A DNA stretch of 64,000 nucleotides from an uncultured Bacilli bacterium (GTDB taxonomy: Bacteria > Bacillota_I > Bacilli_A > RF39 > UBA660). The DNA lies in NCBI GenBank assembly GCA_934130165.1, contig CAKOXO010000002.1, positions 124,001 to 188,000 on the forward strand, read 5' to 3'. Within the stretch, counting starts at the first letter, position 1; the number at the start of each line of letters is the position of its first letter. Made by a program: the position numbers and the translations under genes. Below the pieces are notes generated by a model. It saw only the letters and a list, made by a program, of their open reading frames with translations. It ran no database searches and had not been told where the DNA came from. Below, in pieces: positions 26,108-34,550 of this stretch.

Positions 26108-27232
26108 ATGGGTGTATATAAAGATAATAGGCCTACGAAAGATGGTAAAATATGGTTTTATAAGACTCAATATGAAGATATTGATGGTACTCATAAAACT
26201 AAGAAATCAGGTAGATATGCAACTAAAAAAGAAGCAGAAGATGCTGAGTTTGAATTCAAATTAAAACTAAGAGAATATGAAAATACTAATAATGTAACTT
26301 TTGAAGAAATGATTAGGATGTTTATTGATTTTAGAAAAGATAAAGTTAAAGAAAATACATTATACGGTTATAACAACAAATTGCCTTATTTAAAATCATT
26401 ATATAAAGTTAAACTTAAAGATTTTAACTACCCTACTTTTGAAAGATGGCATGATGAAATAAATAGTACACATCTTGCTACGAGAACTAAAAATGACATT
26501 TATAAATTATTAAAAACCATTTTGAATTATGCTACTGCATGGCACGAATTTAACTTTGCTAAGGTATATCCTAAAATGTATAACTTTAATGATCCTAATG
26601 AATTCCCAAAAGAACAATTATTTTTCACTTATGAAGAATTCAAACAATTTCTTTCGGTTGAAACTGATATCAAATGGATTGGCATTTTTGAGATATTATA
26701 TTATTGTGGGTTAAGACGTGGAGAGCTTAGAGGACCACAATGGAAAGATATAAATTTTAAAGATAGAACTTTGAGTATAACTAAGCAAATTAATGATCGT
26801 TGTGGTTCCGTTAAAAATTGGCGATTCTCGGTTCCTAAAACTAAAAGTAGTATAAGAATATTAAAAATGCCACAAGTCCTTACAAACGACCTTAAAATGA
26901 TGAAAAACGAGGCAGAAAAGATACCTGTATTTAATGATAATTTCTTTGTAGCTGGAGATATGCTTCCTGTATGTAGTAATACACTTACTAATCATAAAAA
27001 TGTTAACTGTAAATTAGCTAATGTTAAACAGATCCGATTACATGATTTCAGACATTCTTGTGCATCTCTTCTGGTTAATAAAGGCGCTAATGTTCAAGTT
27101 GTAGCAAAATACTTAGGCCATACAAAAGTTGAAGAAACTTTAAAAACTTATTCACACCTATTTACAAGTACTTTAGATGAAGTAGTAGCTGTAATTGATA
27201 ATTTAGATAATAATAAAACCGATGATAATTAG
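26108..27232 (+). CDS. Tyrosine-type site-specific integrase
   Basis: 374 residues. An N-terminal arm-binding domain (about 1-55, GKIWFYKTQYEDIDGTHKTKKSGRYATKKEA) precedes the SAM-like core-binding domain and the catalytic domain. Active-site residues: Arg203 (GLRRGEL), Lys in PKTKSS near 244, His312-x-x-Arg315 (HDFRHS), His338 (LGHTK) and nucleophile Tyr349 or so (KTYSH). This is the length of Tn916/phage-type integrases. AGAAAGGA precedes its ATG. It drives insertion and, with an excisionase, removal of the element. Confidence 0.95.
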   Translation: MGVYKDNRPTKDGKIWFYKTQYEDIDGTHKTKKSGRYATKKEAEDAEFEFKLKLREYENTNNVTFEEMIRMFIDFRKDKVKENTLYGYNNKLPYLKSLYKVKLKDFNYPTFERWHDEINSTHLATRTKNDIYKLLKTILNYATAWHEFNFAKVYPKMYNFNDPNEFPKEQLFFTYEEFKQFLSVETDIKWIGIFEILYYCGLRRGELRGPQWKDINFKDRTLSITKQINDRCGSVKNWRFSVPKTKSSIRILKMPQVLTNDLKMMKNEAEKIPVFNDNFFVAGDMLPVCSNTLTNHKNVNCKLANVKQIRLHDFRHSCASLLVNKGANVQVVAKYLGHTKVEETLKTYSHLFTSTLDEVVAVIDNLDNNKTDDN

Positions 27233-27250
27233 TCACCGGTTATTTTTATA
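27217..27250. terminator. Bidirectional terminator between integrase and nuclease genes
   Basis: AACCG and CGGTT pair around a 14-base loop spanning the integrase stop codon, followed by ATTTTT; the two flanking genes converge here. Confidence 0.6.
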
Positions 27251-28685
27251 CTTTAGACACTATTAAACTTGTTTTTTCTTGAAGTACATTTAAGAATTCT
27301 TTATGTGCATGTTCATAACATTCTAATGCTCTAATTATATCTGCATCTGTTATTGGTAAAATCAAACCATGCTCATCTAAATAGGTATCTGCACAACTAT
27401 TAATAAACTTATCATACTTTTCAATTGTCCTACACGATAATATACCAATTTGTCCTCTTCTGGTGCTAAATCTTCCAAGCAATTGATCTAATTCTGGATT
27501 CTGTGGATCATTTTTATAGTTTTTACATTCGATTATTATTTGTGGACTTGTCATCTTAATCTTATCTGATATTACTGCAAAATAGCCCTCTTCAGCTATA
27601 TTGGAAAAAATAATATCAATTCTTTTTCTTCCCTCGTGGATTTTTTCCTCTTTTCGTGGATTAGATAAATCTGGATAAGTTAAGAACTCATATATTCCTA
27701 TCATTAAGTTATGATAATCAGAAGCACTATCTGTTCCAACTGGAATGGACTTTAATTTTTCTATCATAAAATTACATACATCTTCATAATTAACCTCAGT
27801 CAATAGTTCTCCATTCATACAATTAGTATTCTTGTTTTTACTCTTAAAATTGTTAAAAATTTCTGGGTGTTTAATTGTAAAATCCAAGATATATTTTTTA
27901 TCCATTACTGGTTCTTTTTCAATAATAGACTTTTTTGTAACATATCTTTCTTTTGTTATTTTTCTAATTTTTACCAAAGATGTTTCGTTTTCAATATTTT
28001 CCTTTTGTAAAAAATTTAAAATAAAATGTTGTCTATATTTTGATGGTGTATATGTTTCACAGAAGCTTATAATTGATTTTGGTACTAATAATACAGGTGT
28101 ATTATCTACTACCAACCTATCAATATATTTGTTTTCCCATTTGTGGGTTTCCATATTCCAATAATACCCTGATGGTACATTTTTAGTAAGAGGAATATTA
28201 TTTAACTCACATTGTTCAATTGTATATTCTAAGAGTTTTATTCTGATAATATTTGTTATTAAATCTGACAATTTATCTCTGTCTATATTTTCAATAAATA
28301 TTCTCAAGTCCTCAATATTTTCTAATACACCATATTCTATAGCCTTACTATTCTTTAATTGTGTAAAAATATCCAAAGTACCACTTTGTCCAATACCTTT
28401 CCCTCTTGATTTATTCTTTGATAATCCAAGATGTGTTTCGTTTACTTCGCCTATTCTGGTACAGATCATTCTTGCTTTATCATCCATATTGTTTTTTAAC
28501 AGTCCGATTAAATATGAGAAGAAATCTTGTAACAAGTCGTTACATGCCACTGTAAAATCAGAGTTACATTTTGCGATTAATGTTGAATCAATAAACAAAG
28601 GAATATCTTTTTCAATATCAATATTCACAAAATCTAATTCTAATTGTGTTTTATTTAAATTATAAATACTACTAATAGTTGCCAT
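27246..28685 (-). CDS. Putative PD-(D/E)XK nuclease, defence-like
   Basis: 479 residues. The C-terminal part from about 320 has the nuclease pattern Glu332 (IGIYEFL), Asp357 (GRKRIDIIF) and E386-C-K388 (IIIECKNYK), followed by QLLGRFSTRRGQIGIL, much like Mrr-type restriction domains. The first 300 residues are helical and not recognised. The stop of the upstream gene is 8 bases before its start, so the two work as a pair. The position beside the integrase, in a cargo slot of an element that also carries methyltransferases, suggests defence against foreign DNA. That role is inference. Confidence 0.7.
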   Translation of the reverse strand: MATISSIYNLNKTQLELDFVNIDIEKDIPLFIDSTLIAKCNSDFTVACNDLLQDFFSYLIGLLKNNMDDKARMICTRIGEVNETHLGLSKNKSRGKGIGQSGTLDIFTQLKNSKAIEYGVLENIEDLRIFIENIDRDKLSDLITNIIRIKLLEYTIEQCELNNIPLTKNVPSGYYWNMETHKWENKYIDRLVVDNTPVLLVPKSIISFCETYTPSKYRQHFILNFLQKENIENETSLVKIRKITKERYVTKKSIIEKEPVMDKKYILDFTIKHPEIFNNFKSKNKNTNCMNGELLTEVNYEDVCNFMIEKLKSIPVGTDSASDYHNLMIGIYEFLTYPDLSNPRKEEKIHEGRKRIDIIFSNIAEEGYFAVISDKIKMTSPQIIIECKNYKNDPQNPELDQLLGRFSTRRGQIGILSCRTIEKYDKFINSCADTYLDEHGLILPITDADIIRALECYEHAHKEFLNVLQEKTSLIVSKV

Positions 28686-28693
28686 ATTACCTC

Positions 28694-29461
28694 CTATTGA
28701 TCATCAATCATTTTTCTATTTATATAATCAATTATTACTAATCCATAGTTTATAAAAAAATCTTTTTGACTATCTGTATAATTTGATCTTTTATTAATGT
28801 CTTCCTTTGTAGAATGTCTGAAGCATTCTAATTTGTTTCTATACCCTTTTACTATATCATCTGATAAATATCCATCAGTATCTGTATAATCTAAAACAAT
28901 AAATTTATCACTTTTTTTATGAGGCTTTAAAAGATACTCTATACTATTACAAATTGCTTCAAGTTTCTCATCTAATGACATATTATTAAACTCAGCACAT
29001 CTCGTAGATACGATTTTTATGGTTTTTGCTACATCATCAGATACTCTATGTTTATTCTTTTTTATAAATTTAAGATTTTCGACGAAGACACTTCTATCAG
29101 CCCATGCTACTTTACCATTATATCCATCTCTTTCAATAATCTTTTTTCTTATCTTATCATATGATAAATCCCATCTCTCTGTTGGCCTCTCTAAGAAATT
29201 AGGAAATTCCTCTATGTAATAGCCTATATCATTTAAATAGTTACATAAATATATAAAATTGTTATCATTTACAGTATCTATCATTGGATTATTTGGATTA
29301 TAAGGTTGAATAAGCTCTTTAAACTTATCGATTGCATCTTGCTCATCATAGATCCAAAATTCATCACCACTATCTCTCCAAGTTAATAAATCCTGGAACA
29401 TGTTAACATAATACTCATGTTTATAATATGTTTGACAAAAGTATGATCTTAATTCTACCAT
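28694..29461 (-). CDS. Unknown protein paired with the nuclease, possible HEPN-like end
   Basis: 255 residues, soluble and helical. The N-terminal 100 residues are rich in aromatic residues (YFCQTYYKHEYYVNMFQDLL). The C-terminal half resembles Abi-type proteins: SLDEKLEAICNSIEYLLKP, then YRNKLECFRHSTKE with Arg215-His216, then a final helix DFFINYGLVIIDYINR. An Arg...His pair before a last helix is seen in HEPN RNases, but the spacing is not canonical. GGAGG precedes its ATG. It is the first gene of the two-gene nuclease unit. Confidence 0.55.
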   Translation of the reverse strand: MVELRSYFCQTYYKHEYYVNMFQDLLTWRDSGDEFWIYDEQDAIDKFKELIQPYNPNNPMIDTVNDNNFIYLCNYLNDIGYYIEEFPNFLERPTERWDLSYDKIRKKIIERDGYNGKVAWADRSVFVENLKFIKKNKHRVSDDVAKTIKIVSTRCAEFNNMSLDEKLEAICNSIEYLLKPHKKSDKFIVLDYTDTDGYLSDDIVKGYRNKLECFRHSTKEDINKRSNYTDSQKDFFINYGLVIIDYINRKMIDDQ

Positions 29462-29577
29462 TGTACCCTCCTTATAAAATAAAAAATTCTATACTTTAAT
29501 TGTATAGAAATCTATAATTACATTATACTACTTTATATCTTAAATGTCTGCAATAATCATGCAATTTTAATAAAACT

Positions 29578-29601
29578 TGTTCCCGAGTTGTTCCCAAGAA
29601 T
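29578..29601 (+). repeat. Right copy of the paired TTGTTCCC motif
   Basis: Two TTGTTCCC words 5 bases apart, the second continuing AAGAA, in the same orientation as the copy at 17936-17959. It lies about 115 bases beyond the last cargo gene. Possible right attachment-site or arm-site repeat. Confidence 0.5.
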
Positions 29602-29644
29602 TATTTTCATTCTTCTATATGCTCACAAACCATTATAAAATGGG

Positions 29645-29753
29645 CATAAAAAATGAGAGCACGGTTAAATGCTCTCTTCAGGGGGTTCGGTTGAATATAC
29701 ACTCATCCTATATATCAATGAGTGATATCAGCATGATATATAATCATCATGCA
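29645..29753 (-). ncRNA. Small RNA with three hairpins and a CCCCCTGAAG segment (right)
   Basis: The minus strand has a promoter at 29787-29759, then GCATGAT/ATCATGC, then CACTCAT/ATGAGTG. An open stretch AACCGAACCCCCTGAAG follows, and the terminator hairpin GAGAGCA/TGCTCTC with ATTTTTTA. No open reading frame of note runs through it on that strand. A C-rich single-stranded segment between hairpins is typical of small RNAs that pair with Shine-Dalgarno regions. The same CCCCCTGAAG plus terminator layout occurs at 17803-17832. Confidence 0.6.
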
Positions 29754-29758
29754 CCTTA

Positions 29759-29787
29759 ATAATAAATTATAAATTAGAAAAAGTCAA
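29759..29787 (-). promoter_or_regulatory. Promoter of the right small RNA
   Basis: On the minus strand TTGACT (29787-29782) and TATTAT (29764-29759) with a 17-base spacer; start expected near 29752. Confidence 0.7.
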
Positions 29788-29813
29788 TTCTTATTTTGTA
29801 TTTTTTTACCATT

Positions 29814-30251
29814 TTACATAGCTACATTAGTTTTAGAAGGAACCATTGCTTTTATATAATAACTATTTTGTTTTTGTTCCTGTAATGAATTTTTATTTTT
29901 CATTTGTTTTCTATATTTTGCTATATTATAAATTGATTCTTCTACTGTTGGATTATAATTATCATTAAATACATCTGCATACGTTTCAATATCAATCTTT
30001 CTAGGATCTCTCATTTCAGTATGAATCATTTTTAATTCATCATTCATTCTATTCAATCCCAATTCATAAAATATTTTCATTTCAACATATATAAAAGAAT
30101 TTTTATTGTTTATTAATTCTACTACCTTTTCTTTACTATAATCATCCATACATTCTTCTACTTCTAAAATAAGATCATTAAAGAAGCGCATACATTTTCT
30201 TTCAGTATTATAACCTAATTTTTCTAATACTTCCCTATCTTGTTGTTTCAC
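29814..30251 (-). CDS. Hypothetical helical protein between two small-RNA units
   Basis: 145 residues, soluble, charged and probably all-helical (VLEKLGYNTERKCMRFFNDLILEVEECMDD). The C-terminal 30 residues are Lys/Gln/Asn-rich. I recognise no family. GGAAGGAGAG precedes the GTG or ATG start region near 30251. Its leader carries the terminator-ended RNA at 30290-30416, and another RNA unit follows its stop. It may belong to the host rather than the element. Confidence 0.55.
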   Translation of the reverse strand: MKQQDREVLEKLGYNTERKCMRFFNDLILEVEECMDDYSKEKVVELINNKNSFIYVEMKIFYELGLNRMNDELKMIHTEMRDPRKIDIETYADVFNDNYNPTVEESIYNIAKYRKQMKNKNSLQEQKQNSYYIKAMVPSKTNVAM

Positions 30252-30289
30252 TTAGGGTTTCTCTCCTTCCTATTTAGTCTATGCTTTTT

Positions 30290-30416
30290 TGCCGAAAAAA
30301 AACACAGGGTACTATAAATTTACTAGTGACTCCGTGCATGAATGCTCGTGTAGAATTATTTTAATTAATAATTCCAGCATAGCTCACATAATAATATGCT
30401 TATATGCTCTCACCGC
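30290..30416 (-). ncRNA. Structured leader or small RNA ending in a terminator
   Basis: From the promoter at 30451-30423, the minus strand shows AGCATA/TATGCT, GAATTATT/AATAATTC, and a final hairpin (CACGG...ACTA with TAGT...CTGTG) followed by eight T. The terminator ends about 40 bases before the 145-residue gene. It is therefore either an attenuator controlling that gene or a free RNA. No T-box or known riboswitch signature is visible. Confidence 0.55.
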
Positions 30417-30422
30417 TATAAC

Positions 30423-30451
30423 ATAATACTATAACTTTATAGTTTTGTCAA
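30423..30451 (-). promoter_or_regulatory. Near-consensus sigma-A promoter
   Basis: On the minus strand TTGACA (30451-30446) and TATTAT (30428-30423) with a 17-base spacer, upstream of the structured leader RNA. Confidence 0.8.
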
Positions 30452-30467
30452 GTGTTGCTTGATATTT

Positions 30468-32462
30468 CTAACTATTATTTATACTTGCAATTAATTCTTC
30501 TTTCAATTTTTCTTTTTTACTTTCCTCACTAACTAAATACTCTTTTGAGTCTTTTTTAGCTTGCAGTAAAATTTTATAATCACTCTTTAAGCTTGCAATT
30601 TTAAATGCCATATCACCACTTTGTTTTGTTCCAAATAAATCACCATGACCTCTTAATTTAAAATCTTCTTCACTAATTACAAACCCATCATCTGTATCCT
30701 TCATGATTTCTAGTCTTTTCGTATCTGTACTACTAATCAAAATACATTGCGATTTAGATGTTCCTCTTCCAACACGTCCTCTTAACTGATGAAGGGTTGA
30801 AAGTCCAAATCTATTAGCATCAAATATAACCATTGTAGTTGCATTTGCAACATCAACACCTACTTCTATTACAGTAGTAGAAATTAATATTTGAATTTTA
30901 TTTTGTGCAAATTCCTGCATTATTAAATCTTTTGCAGCGCTTGCCATTTTTCCATGTACTATATCTATTTTATATTTTTTACCAAAAGCAAGCATCATCT
31001 GATCTTTTAGTTTACAAACTGTTGCCAAATCAGAATTTTCACTTTCTTCAATTAATGGCGCTATTACATAAACTTGATGATTTTGCTTTAATTCCTTATA
31101 CATCATTTCTAAAACTTCTGTTATTTCATCATTACTTTTAACATAAGTTGTGATTGGTTGCCTTCCCTTCGGTCTTTCTTTTATTATAGACATATCCATA
31201 TCACCATATATAGTTAATGCATAAGTTCTAGGAATTGGCGTAGCACTCATATATAAAACATCTGGCTTAATTCCTTTATTTTGTAAGTTAGCTCTTTGAT
31301 TAACTCCAAATCTATGTTGTTCATCAGTTATAACCAAACCTAAATTGTTATATGTAACTTCTTCTTGAATTAAAGCATGAGTACCTATAACTATATTTAT
31401 TTTTCCGTCTTTTAAATCTTCATATATAACTTGTTTTTCCTTTTTAGGAGTAGAACCTGTAAGTAACTCAACAGTAATATCAGTTCCATTTAAAAACTCT
31501 TTTAAATTATTGTAATGTTGCACAGCTAAAATTTCTGTTGGGGCCATTAATGCACTTTGATATCCGCTTAAGTAATTAGCAACCATAGCTATAAAACTTA
31601 CTATTGTTTTTCCACTACCAACATCACCTTGAAGTAATCTATTCATTCTATTTTTACTTTCTAGGTCATTTATAATGTCATCAACAGCTGTTTTTTGATC
31701 ATTTGTTAAGCTAAATGGAATTTTCTTTATAAATTTATCTAATTTACTTTTATCTATTTTTCTTTCTAATCCTTGATTATTCTTCTTATTTTCCATTTTT
31801 AAGTAATTAATCTTTAACATAAAAGCAAATAATTCTTCATATTTAAGTCTTATTTTAACTTCCTTTAGTTTTTCCTCAGTAGATGGATTATGAATAATAT
31901 TAAGGGCTGTCTTTTTATTTAGAAAATTATATTTTTCTACATATTGTTTTGGAATATAATCTTTAATTTCTTTACCAAACATTAATAAAGCCATATTAAT
32001 ATAAGTAGCCATATTTTTATTAGTTAAACCGTTTGTACAATGATAAATTGGTTCTATTTTAACTTTATTTGATAAAGTTTCTAATTTTATTTCTGAGGCA
32101 GTGATAACATTTTTACTTTTATCAAATTTACCTATTACAGTAACACCTGTTCCAACTTCTAATTTACTTTTTAAAAAAGCTCTATTAAATATAGAAACAC
32201 CAACTACTCCACTTTGAGTAACTAGTCTAAAATTCATTTTATTAAGTCCTGCTTTAAATCTCATAAGAATAGGAACACTCTCTATTCTACCATCTATTAC
32301 AATATGTCTTCCATCTTCTGTATCTTGTAGATTTCCACGTTGTAATACATCGTAACGAAATGGATAATGAGTAACTAAATCCTCTATAGTATAAATACCT
32401 ATTTTATTTAATAAACATAATGCTCTAGGGCCTATACCTTTTACATCACTTAATAAAGCCAC
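30468..32462 (-). CDS. recG: ATP-dependent DNA helicase RecG
   Basis: 664 residues. An N-terminal wedge/OB domain (VKGIGPRALCLLNKIGI, TIEDLVTHYPFRYD) precedes the helicase core: Walker A GDVGSGKT near 285, DEQHRFGVNQR (motif II), SATPIPRT (III), and QLRGRVGRG (VI). RecG remodels stalled replication forks and Holliday junctions. I place the start at the GTG at 32462, because AAGGAAG lies 8 bases before it; a GTG three codons earlier touches the ribosome binding site. Normal length for the family. Confidence 0.95.
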   Translation of the reverse strand: MALLSDVKGIGPRALCLLNKIGIYTIEDLVTHYPFRYDVLQRGNLQDTEDGRHIVIDGRIESVPILMRFKAGLNKMNFRLVTQSGVVGVSIFNRAFLKSKLEVGTGVTVIGKFDKSKNVITASEIKLETLSNKVKIEPIYHCTNGLTNKNMATYINMALLMFGKEIKDYIPKQYVEKYNFLNKKTALNIIHNPSTEEKLKEVKIRLKYEELFAFMLKINYLKMENKKNNQGLERKIDKSKLDKFIKKIPFSLTNDQKTAVDDIINDLESKNRMNRLLQGDVGSGKTIVSFIAMVANYLSGYQSALMAPTEILAVQHYNNLKEFLNGTDITVELLTGSTPKKEKQVIYEDLKDGKINIVIGTHALIQEEVTYNNLGLVITDEQHRFGVNQRANLQNKGIKPDVLYMSATPIPRTYALTIYGDMDMSIIKERPKGRQPITTYVKSNDEITEVLEMMYKELKQNHQVYVIAPLIEESENSDLATVCKLKDQMMLAFGKKYKIDIVHGKMASAAKDLIMQEFAQNKIQILISTTVIEVGVDVANATTMVIFDANRFGLSTLHQLRGRVGRGTSKSQCILISSTDTKRLEIMKDTDDGFVISEEDFKLRGHGDLFGTKQSGDMAFKIASLKSDYKILLQAKKDSKEYLVSEESKKEKLKEELIASINNS

Positions 32463-32514
32463 TACTACCACTTCCTTCTTGCATATTATAACATAAATAA
32501 CTTTTTTTTCAAAG

Positions 32515-32548
32515 AAAAAGTAAGATTTTATTACTAAATCTCACTTAT
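32515..32548 (-). terminator. Terminator of htpG
   Basis: AAGTGAGATTT / AAATCTTACTT (one mismatch) around a short loop, followed on the minus strand by TTTTTC. Confidence 0.75.
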
Positions 32549-32552
32549 AATT

Positions 32553-34433
32553 TTAAGACATTATTTCACATATTAAATTTGTTACTTCAGTTGGATTATC
32601 TATTGGAAGTCCCTCTATTAATCTTGCCTGAGCATACAATACTTTAGTATATTTTTCTAATTCTTTTTTATCTTCACTGTATAGTTTTTCCAATTTTTTA
32701 ACAATTGGATGATCCTCATTAATCTCTAATACTTTTTCTGAATTTACCTTTTCTCCAGTAGGCATAGAATTAATTACTTTTTCCATTTCAATAGAAACAT
32801 TTCCTTTTGTTGTTAAGCAAACTGGATGATTTTTTAATATATTTGTATATCTAACCTCTACTACATCATCACTTAATGATTTCTTCATTAGTTCAAACAT
32901 ATCTTTTGAATCATCATTTTTCTTTTTTAATTCTTCTTTTTCTTCATTAGTATCTATATCAATATTCTCACTACAAATATTAGCAAACTTCTTATCTTTA
33001 TATTCCATTAATACTTGTAATGCAAATTCATCTACATATTCAGTAAGATATAAGATTTCATAACCTTTGTCCTTAATTCTTTCAACTTGAGGTAGTGCAT
33101 CAATTTTATCAACTGTCTCCCCACAAGCATAGAATATCTTTTCTTGATCTTTATCCATACGAGATACATATTCACCTAAAGTAACTAATTTTTCTTCTTT
33201 AGATGAGTAGAACATAATTAAATCTTTCAATAAGTCTTTATGCATTCCAAAGTCATTATAAACACCGAATTTTAGTTGCATTCCAAAATTTTTGAAAAAT
33301 TCATTATACTTTTCACGATCGTTTTTCAACATATCTTCAAGTTCTTTTTTAATCTTTTTCTCAATACTTTGAGCTATTAACTTAACTTGATAATCCTGTT
33401 GTAACATTTCTCTAGAAATATTTAAAGAAATATCTTCACTATCAACCAAACCTTTTACGAAACTAAAATAATCTGGTAATAAATCTTCACATTTTTCCAT
33501 TATTAGAACACCATTTGAGTATAGTGCTAAACCCTTTTTATAATCCTTGTTATACATATCATATGGTGCATGATTCGGTATAAATAGAAGTGATTTATAA
33601 CTACATTTACCTTCAACATTATAAGTAATTACTCTAGCAGGATCTTCATAATCATGATAAGTATCTTTATAAAATGCATTATAATCTTCTTCTTTTACAT
33701 CTTTTTTACTCTTTTTCCAAATAGGAATCATACTATTTAGTATTTCTTCTTCACATTTTTCTTCATATTCATTATCACTACCCTCTTTTAAGACATTACG
33801 AGTCATATTCATTACAACTGGATAAGTAATATAATTTGAATATGTCTTTACTAAAGTATCAATTTTATGTTCATCTAAATAATCACTATAAGTGGTTGTA
33901 TCAGTATCTTCTTTTAGCTTTAAGATAATTTTAGTACCAAAACTTTCACTATCGCATTTTTCTATTGTATATCCATCAACGCCATCACTTTTCCAGATAT
34001 TAGCCTCTTCACTACCATATTTTTTACTTATAACTGAAATTTGATCAGCAACCATAAAAGCTGAATAAAAACCAACTCCAAATTGACCTATAATATCAAT
34101 ATCTTTTTTATGTTCATTTTCACTTTTAAATAGTAAAGATCCACTTTCAGCAATAGTTCCTAAATTATGCTCTAATTCAGAGCTATCCATACCAATACCA
34201 TTATCTGTAATAGTAATAGTTCTATCATCTTTATTTAGTAAAATTCTAATTTTAAAATCTTCTTTTTTTAACTTTACTTTTCTATCTGTTAATGATAAAT
34301 AATACAATTTATCAATAGCATCACTTGCATTAGATATTAATTCCCTTAAAAAGATTTCCTTATTTGTATAAATAGAATTAATCATTAAATCTAATAATCT
34401 TTTAGATTCCGCTTTAAATTGTTTTTTCTTCAT
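32553..34433 (-). CDS. htpG: Molecular chaperone HtpG (Hsp90)
   Basis: 626 residues. The GHKL ATPase domain shows ELISNASDAIDKL, DNGIGMD and GQFGVGFYSAFMV. The middle and C-terminal domains follow at normal length for bacterial Hsp90. The start is the ATG at 34433, preceded by GAGGAAATG; an ATG three codons earlier overlaps that site. It folds or stabilises client proteins under stress in the cytoplasm. A CIRCE operator over the promoter shows HrcA-type heat-shock control. Confidence 0.97.
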   Translation of the reverse strand: MKKKQFKAESKRLLDLMINSIYTNKEIFLRELISNASDAIDKLYYLSLTDRKVKLKKEDFKIRILLNKDDRTITITDNGIGMDSSELEHNLGTIAESGSLLFKSENEHKKDIDIIGQFGVGFYSAFMVADQISVISKKYGSEEANIWKSDGVDGYTIEKCDSESFGTKIILKLKEDTDTTTYSDYLDEHKIDTLVKTYSNYITYPVVMNMTRNVLKEGSDNEYEEKCEEEILNSMIPIWKKSKKDVKEEDYNAFYKDTYHDYEDPARVITYNVEGKCSYKSLLFIPNHAPYDMYNKDYKKGLALYSNGVLIMEKCEDLLPDYFSFVKGLVDSEDISLNISREMLQQDYQVKLIAQSIEKKIKKELEDMLKNDREKYNEFFKNFGMQLKFGVYNDFGMHKDLLKDLIMFYSSKEEKLVTLGEYVSRMDKDQEKIFYACGETVDKIDALPQVERIKDKGYEILYLTEYVDEFALQVLMEYKDKKFANICSENIDIDTNEEKEELKKKNDDSKDMFELMKKSLSDDVVEVRYTNILKNHPVCLTTKGNVSIEMEKVINSMPTGEKVNSEKVLEINEDHPIVKKLEKLYSEDKKELEKYTKVLYAQARLIEGLPIDNPTEVTNLICEIMS

Positions 34434-34460
34434 TATTATCATTTCCTCTCTTACAAGAAA

Positions 34461-34489
34461 ATAGTATCACCTTCTTTAGCACTTGTCAA
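34461..34489 (-). promoter_or_regulatory. htpG promoter inside the CIRCE element
   Basis: On the minus strand TTGACA (34489-34484) and TACTAT (34466-34461), spacer 17. The -35 box lies in the loop of the CIRCE repeat, so HrcA binding would block RNA polymerase. Confidence 0.8.
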
Positions 34490-34502
34490 TAATAAGTGCT
34501 AA
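34476..34502. promoter_or_regulatory. CIRCE operator (HrcA binding site)
   Basis: TTAGCACTT, nine bases, AAGTGCTAA: the CIRCE layout (consensus TTAGCACTC-N9-GAGTGCTAA) with one changed base pair. It lies upstream of htpG, which in many Bacillota is not HrcA-controlled. Confidence 0.92.
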
Positions 34503-34550
34503 AGTTATAAAGAAAAAAGAAGGCTTATTAATCCTCTTTCAATAAAGAAA

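Larger units (their letters stand above)
17934..29598. mobile_element. Integrated element with methyltransferase operon and nuclease pair
   Basis: About 11.7 kb. It contains a tyrosine integrase, an excisionase-like gene, CI/Cro-like regulators, a replisome-organiser-like gene and cargo (three methyltransferases; a PD-(D/E)XK protein with a possible HEPN partner). At each proposed edge lies a 24-base near-identical direct repeat made of two TTGTTCCC words, the second continuing AAGAA (17936-17959 and 29578-29601 approximately, about two mismatches). No structural or capsid genes and no relaxase are present, so it is a small integrative element or phage satellite rather than a full prophage. 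The boundaries are inferred from the repeats and from the change of gene content on both sides. Confidence 0.65.

Noticed and set aside
17934..29598. Complete prophage
   Set aside because: No capsid, portal, terminase, tail or lysis genes; only integration, regulation, replication-like and cargo genes.
29577..29759. Plus-strand 60-codon open frame over the right small RNA
   Set aside because: No binding site, and the minus strand shows promoter, hairpins and terminator.
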